Source: an uncultured Eggerthellaceae bacterium
GTDB lineage: Bacteria > Actinomycetota > Coriobacteriia > Coriobacteriales > Eggerthellaceae
Length of the DNA stretch: 64,000 bases
NCBI GenBank assembly: GCA_947626195.1
Contig: CANQRF010000004.1
Span: forward strand, 1 to 64,000
Direction of reading: 5' to 3'
The translations under genes and the position numbers were made by a program. Positions within the stretch are counted from its first letter, which is position 1; each line of letters begins with the position of its first letter. Of the stretch, positions 63,669 through 64,000 are shown piece by piece. The notes beneath the pieces are model-generated. The model was not told where the DNA came from and made no database searches. It saw nothing but the letters and a program-made list of their open reading frames with translations.

Positions 63669-64000
63669 GGCGCCTCCTTTGTTTGTGTTGCGATGGATCG
63701 GACGGGCGGCGTGCTGCGCGTGATCGTTTGGACGAAAGCCCAGAGGGCGGCCGTACGGTCGTCTTATGTGCACAGCAGGTCGCCTCCGTCATTTCCCCAG
63801 ATTAGCGAAGGCTCCCAACATGGTCTTTGGCCGCCCCTTGCGAAAAGCTTGAGCATCCTTACATTTGCCTTACTTCGCAAAACGGCAAGTGCGTGTTGTG
63901 CCGATCGTGGAATAATGGGAAAGGGGCCGCGAACCAGCATGTTGAAGTCAAAGTGCGCTGGGCCGCGAACCAGCGCGCAGATTGCGGAGAGGAGGCGTTT
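63669..64000. other. 332-bp region at the right edge with a 15-bp repeat and a ribosome site
   Basis: No complete gene is seen. GGGCCGCGAACCAGC occurs at 63924-63938 and 63960-63974, a 36-bp period; the second is part of a GCTGG/CCAGC dyad. GAGAGGAGG at 63987-63995 looks like a ribosome site for a plus-strand gene beginning just outside. The ABC operon promoter must also lie in this region. Confidence 0.5.

Overview
The window looks like a piece of chromosome from a high-GC, anaerobic gut-type actinobacterium of the class Coriobacteriia, most likely family Eggerthellaceae; the genus cannot be fixed from sequence alone. Supporting signs are the actinobacterial heat-shock operon order dnaK-grpE-dnaJ-hspR-clpB, a twin-arginine flavoprotein reductase encoded with a membrane multiheme cytochrome and a LuxR regulator that has a large membrane domain, a minimal IscR/IscS/IscU set, ATP-type PEP carboxykinase, and paired ceoB/ceoC-type TrkA proteins. 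Nothing here looks like a prophage or conjugative element. The least housekeeping-like stretch is 56.1-59.2 kb (tRNA-Val, duplicated tRNA 3' end, MazEF, an AAA ATPase, repeats).

Layout. 0-8 kb: hybrid histidine kinase, NADP-isocitrate dehydrogenase, PEP carboxykinase, nitroreductase-like protein, L-lactate dehydrogenase. 8-17.4 kb: argG-argH, a formyl-CoA-transferase-like gene, iscR divergent from iscS-iscU, a PrsA-type lipoprotein foldase, an ABC ATPase. 17.6-24.5 kb: the heat-shock operon. 24.6-28.7 kb: a respiratory reductase module (LuxR regulator, flavoprotein, cytochrome). 28.9-29.7 kb: a probably broken S-layer-homology gene. 29.7-32.8 kb: TrkH potassium channel with small partners, then QueT preceded by an array of five ~17-bp repeats. 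32.9-36.9 kb: glycosyltransferase, TauE/SafE permease, LytS-type kinase, small membrane protein. 36.9-41 kb: GH36 glycosidase (translationally coupled to a 39-residue ORF) divergent from a GPH-family sugar symporter with an unusual tail. 41.3-44.2 kb: a Trm9-like methyltransferase divergent from Elp3. 44.3-47.5 kb: zinc-ribbon MscL, a cell-wall hydrolase-like protein, two TrkA subunits. 47.5-51.8 kb: purB, amidohydrolase with a late frameshift, SerA-like dehydrogenase behind an attenuator-like leader. 51.9-56 kb: DASS anion transporter divergent from a large Fe-S/FAD fusion oxidoreductase. 59-63.7 kb: transglutaminase-like protein and a Bce-like ABC transporter.

How the genes work together. 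Central metabolism is geared to an anaerobe running a partial TCA cycle (icd, pckA, ldh) with respiratory reductases fed through cytochrome c and flavin. The sugar module pairs a likely alpha-galactosidase with a symporter. The most interesting candidate system is the divergent elp3/trm9-like pair at 41.3-44.2 kb. Its two proteins match the two halves of the eukaryotic wobble-uridine pathway that makes cm5U and then mcm5U. They are separated by 34 bp holding one 17-bp palindrome that supplies a TACAAT -10 box to each side.

The window is also rich in small dispersed hairpins and repeats: a 128-bp element in two nearly identical copies 35 kb apart, two recurring terminator families, an 11-bp-period array at 58.7-58.8 kb, and attenuator-like leaders in front of two genes.
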